The notes beneath the pieces were generated by a model. That model had not been told where the DNA came from. It saw nothing but the letters and a program-made list of their open reading frames with translations, and did no database searches. Below, piece after piece: positions 6,099 through 8,267 of a stretch of 8,267 nucleotides of DNA. This DNA is from Caldisericota bacterium (GTDB lineage Bacteria; Caldisericota; Caldisericia; Cryosericales; Cryosericaceae): positions 1-8,267 of the forward strand of contig JAPLGJ010000034.1 of the NCBI GenBank assembly GCA_026390215.1. Reading direction: 5' to 3'. Position numbers and translations under genes: made by a program. The first letter of the stretch is position 1; each line of letters starts with the position of its first letter.

Positions 6099-7342
6099 AC
6101 AACCTGGTGGATCGCTTCCTGCGCTACACGTCATTCGATACCCAGTCGGACGAGAATTCAGTCACGTTTCCCAGCACCGAGAAACAGCTTGTTCTTGCCC
6201 ATGAGCTGGACGAAGAGCTGCAATCGCTCGGCCTGACAGACTCTTCCGTGGATCCGAATGGCTACGTCACGGCGACTCTTCCGGCCAACTGTGAGCATCC
6301 GGAGACGGTTCCAGCCATCGCGTTTCTCGCCCACATGGATACGTCCCCCGACGCCTCGGGTATGGGCGTGAAGCCACGTATCGTCACTGCCTATGATGGG
6401 GGTGACATCCCCCTGAACCCGGACAAGAACATTGTTCTGAGCCCAACTGCCTTTCCCGACATGCTGTTACACAAGGGCGAGGACTTCATTGTGGCAGATG
6501 GCACGACCCTGCTGGGGGCCGACGACAAGGCAGGCATCGCAGAGATCATGACTGCCGTAGAGTACCTGCTGTCCCATCCCGAGGTGAAGCACGGTGTGAT
6601 CAAGGTCGGATTCACGCCGGATGAGGAAGTCGGGCAGGGTGTCGACCGATTCGACGTGGCGAAGTTCGGGGCAGCGTACGCATACACGCTCGACGGAGAC
6701 GAACTCGGCAGTCTCGAGTACGAAAACTTCAATGCCGCATCGGCAGAATTCGAGATCGTTGGGAAGAGCATCCACCCCGGTGCTGCAAAAGGCATCATGA
6801 AGAATGCGGCTCTTATTGCGGCAGAGCTGACGACACTCTTCCCTTCCGACGAAACGCCTCGCTCAACCGAGAAGTATGAGGGTTTCTTCCATCTGACCGG
6901 CATCCATGGCGCGTGCGAGAAAGCCGAAGCCAAGTACATCGTCCGTGATCACGACAAACTCCGTTTCGAGCAGCGCAAGAGCATGGTGCATGCCGTCTGC
7001 GACTTCCTGAACGCCAAGTACGGAGAGAATACTGTCACGGTTCATGTGCGCGATTCCTACTACAACATGCGTGAGGTTATCGAGCGGAACATGGTCCTCG
7101 TCGACATCGCCCGCGGTGTCATGGAGAAGCTTGGCATTGTGCCCCTCGTGAAGCCTGTTCGTGGCGGGACCGATGGTGCACGGCTCAGCTACATGGGGCT
7201 TCCCTGCCCCAACCTGTTCACCGGTGGCCGCAACTACCACGGCCCCCTCGAGTACGCCGTCATCCAATCCATGGAGAAAGCGGTGCAGGTTATCGTGGGC
7301 ATTGCGGGAGCGTTTGCGAGTCGATCGGCGACTGCACCCTGA
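6095..7342 (+). CDS. pepT: Peptidase T (tripeptide aminopeptidase, M20 family)
   Basis: Protein of 415 aa, the normal PepT length. It is a cytosolic di-zinc enzyme that removes the N-terminal residue of tripeptides. The M20 residues align with E. coli PepT at small, steady offsets: AHMDTSPD (79-86; His80, Asp82), LGADDKAG (140-147; Asp143), TPDEEVG (174-180; Glu177 as general base, Glu178), TLDGD (198-202; Asp200) and NYHGPLEY (380-387; His382). The substrate and dimer-domain region carries KSIHPGAAKG (224-233) and PVRGGTDGARLS (354-365). All metal and catalytic residues are present, so it should be active. A purine-rich AAAAGGGGGAG (6081-6091) supplies the Shine-Dalgarno, and the ATG overlaps the DUF1893 stop. 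There is no signal peptide. Probable role: peptide turnover for amino-acid supply. Confidence 0.97.
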   Translation: MNNLVDRFLRYTSFDTQSDENSVTFPSTEKQLVLAHELDEELQSLGLTDSSVDPNGYVTATLPANCEHPETVPAIAFLAHMDTSPDASGMGVKPRIVTAYDGGDIPLNPDKNIVLSPTAFPDMLLHKGEDFIVADGTTLLGADDKAGIAEIMTAVEYLLSHPEVKHGVIKVGFTPDEEVGQGVDRFDVAKFGAAYAYTLDGDELGSLEYENFNAASAEFEIVGKSIHPGAAKGIMKNAALIAAELTTLFPSDETPRSTEKYEGFFHLTGIHGACEKAEAKYIVRDHDKLRFEQRKSMVHAVCDFLNAKYGENTVTVHVRDSYYNMREVIERNMVLVDIARGVMEKLGIVPLVKPVRGGTDGARLSYMGLPCPNLFTGGRNYHGPLEYAVIQSMEKAVQVIVGIAGAFASRSATAP

Positions 7343-7361
7343 CCTGGGCAACATCGCCCTC

Positions 7362-7399
7362 ATGCGAAAGAGGCGCCTGATAGGGCGCCTCTTTCGCAT
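7362..7399. terminator. Bidirectional hairpin terminator between pepT and the molybdenum hydroxylase
   Basis: A perfect 16-bp stem (7362-7377 with 7384-7399) closes a 6-nt loop, TGATAG. It starts 20 nt after the pepT stop and 20 nt from the stop of the convergent gene. No T-run follows on either strand, though the right arm holds CTCTTT. The position between convergent stops argues for termination or mRNA 3'-end protection from both sides. Confidence 0.75.
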
Positions 7400-7418
7400 T
7401 CGGCTTCCTGAACGTTGG

Positions 7419-8267
7419 TCAGCTGCTCTTGCCGCGCATTGCAGCCAGGACTCTGTCCGGCGTGTACGGCGTCCGGTGAAGGCGAATCCCCGTCGCATCA
7501 AGGATTGCATTGCCGATTGCAGGGATGGCGCCGTTGATGCCAATCTCGGCCACCGATTTGGCGCCCCACGGCCCGGTGGGCTCGTAGTTGTCGACGAGAA
7601 TGACCTCGGTCGGCGGCATGTCGCGGCGAGACAGAATCTTGTAGTCAAACAGTGAGGAATTGATCATGTTGCCATGGGACCCAAAACGGTACTCCTCAGT
7701 CAGCGCAAATCCTATGCCATTTGCCACCGCACCCATAACCTGTCCGCGTACCAGGTCGGGGTTGATAGAAACGCCGCAGTCGACGGCTGCCACATACTTG
7801 AGAACCTCAACCTTTCCCGTGAGCTCGTCCACTTCGATCTCCACAAAGTGTGCCGCAAACGGCGGCGGAGAGTATGGGGACACGAACGACTGTGTCGCTG
7901 CAATTTGATGCTGATTGACTTCGTAGAAGGCATGATAGGCGACGCCAGACACAGGAACCTTCTTTCCACTCCGCACCGACACCACGTTTCCGTCCTCCAT
8001 ACGATAGAAGGACAGGATGGGGTCTGGCTGATCATTGTCCCACTCGACTTTGGGTTCGGCACTTACGAGATTGGCGTCGAGGTCCTCGTGAAGGATCTCC
8101 GCCGCAACGGCAAAGATCTGGTTCCGAACCGCCTTGGCCGCCTTGACGACAGCTCCACCCGAAACGAACGTGGTCGAGGAAGCATAGGCCCCGACGTCGA
8201 ACGGCGTCAGGTCAGTGTCGCTGGAGAGGGCGCTGATCTTGTCCATGGTGACCCCCAGGACTTCAGC
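7419..8267 (-). CDS. Xanthine dehydrogenase-family molybdopterin-binding subunit, C-terminal part
   Basis: The frame is open to the right edge, so the 282 residues seen are the C-terminal part of a subunit usually about 750 aa long. Visible landmarks (counted from the first residue seen): SSDTDLTPFDVGAYAS (15-30), AVDCGVSINP (161-170), GQVMGAVANGIGFALTEE (175-192), NSSLFDYKI (203-211) and GAKSVAEIGINGAIPA (235-250). Glu241 occupies the place of the catalytic Glu that activates the molybdenum hydroxo ligand. The family hydroxylates purines, aldehydes or aromatic heterocycles, usually as a complex with FAD and 2Fe-2S subunits, none of which lies in the window. After GAYAS there is Ser where many relatives have Arg (ASRTT), which may mark a subfamily. 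The ATG at 8246 is internal, not the start. The substrate is not predictable. Confidence 0.93.
   Translation of the reverse strand, partial: AEVLGVTMDKISALSSDTDLTPFDVGAYASSTTFVSGGAVVKAAKAVRNQIFAVAAEILHEDLDANLVSAEPKVEWDNDQPDPILSFYRMEDGNVVSVRSGKKVPVSGVAYHAFYEVNQHQIAATQSFVSPYSPPPFAAHFVEIEVDELTGKVEVLKYVAAVDCGVSINPDLVRGQVMGAVANGIGFALTEEYRFGSHGNMINSSLFDYKILSRRDMPPTEVILVDNYEPTGPWGAKSVAEIGINGAIPAIGNAILDATGIRLHRTPYTPDRVLAAMRGKSS

Noticed and set aside
6863..7648. Minus-strand 261-aa frame across the pepT end, the hairpin and the molybdenum hydroxylase gene
   Set aside because: It runs antisense through pepT, through the terminator hairpin, and out of frame within the hydroxylase gene. Its composition is non-protein-like, with no motif.

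Overview
The window looks like bacterial chromosome of moderately high GC (judged by eye from the composition and strong third-position G/C bias). It holds eight intact or edge-truncated protein genes, one gene remnant and no RNA genes. There are no insertion sequences, CRISPR arrays or phage genes, so this is mostly housekeeping DNA with compact operons, ATGA stop/start overlaps and AAGGAG-type ribosome binding sites. The D-Ala-D-Ala ligase (clostridial type), the DUF1893 protein, peptidase T, a ferredoxin-type aldo/keto reductase remnant and a molybdenum hydroxylase suit an anaerobic Firmicutes-like or deep-branching lineage such as Caldisericota/Cryosericota. No marker gene proves this, and the assignment is a guess.

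Region 1 (1-3765, all minus strand) is a cell-wall operon read ddl -> alpha/beta hydrolase -> membrane-anchored MurF-like ligase. The gaps are 9 nt and then a 4-nt overlap, and a sigma70-like promoter lies ahead of ddl. Ddl makes D-Ala-D-Ala and a MurF-type enzyme would attach a dipeptide to a muropeptide. Here the Mur ligase homologue has an extra multi-pass membrane domain and appears to lack the lysine that is carbamoylated in MurD/E/F. Its real substrate is therefore an open question.

Region 2 (3766-5530) holds metal or redox functions. On the plus strand a good promoter precedes a 59-residue ORF. This ORF consists of the first ~20 residues of an aldo/keto reductase joined in frame to that family's C-terminal [4Fe-4S] segment, which is an internally deleted gene. 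Its 3' end overlaps, tail to tail, a Fur-family regulator on the minus strand. The regulator is the second gene of an operon led by a heavy-metal/manganese-type permease (ArsP_2-like). In the permease leader is a perfect 7-1-7 palindrome, TGCAAAT-G-ATTTGCA, with the architecture of Fur/Zur/PerR boxes. The simplest reading is a self-regulated metal-export operon.

Region 3 (5531-7399, plus strand) is a two-gene unit: a DUF1893 protein translationally coupled by ATGA to peptidase T (pepT). It ends in a 16-bp perfect hairpin that probably terminates transcription from both sides.

Region 4 (7419-8267, minus strand) is the C-terminal 282 residues of a xanthine dehydrogenase-family molybdopterin-binding subunit. 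Its start lies beyond the right edge.
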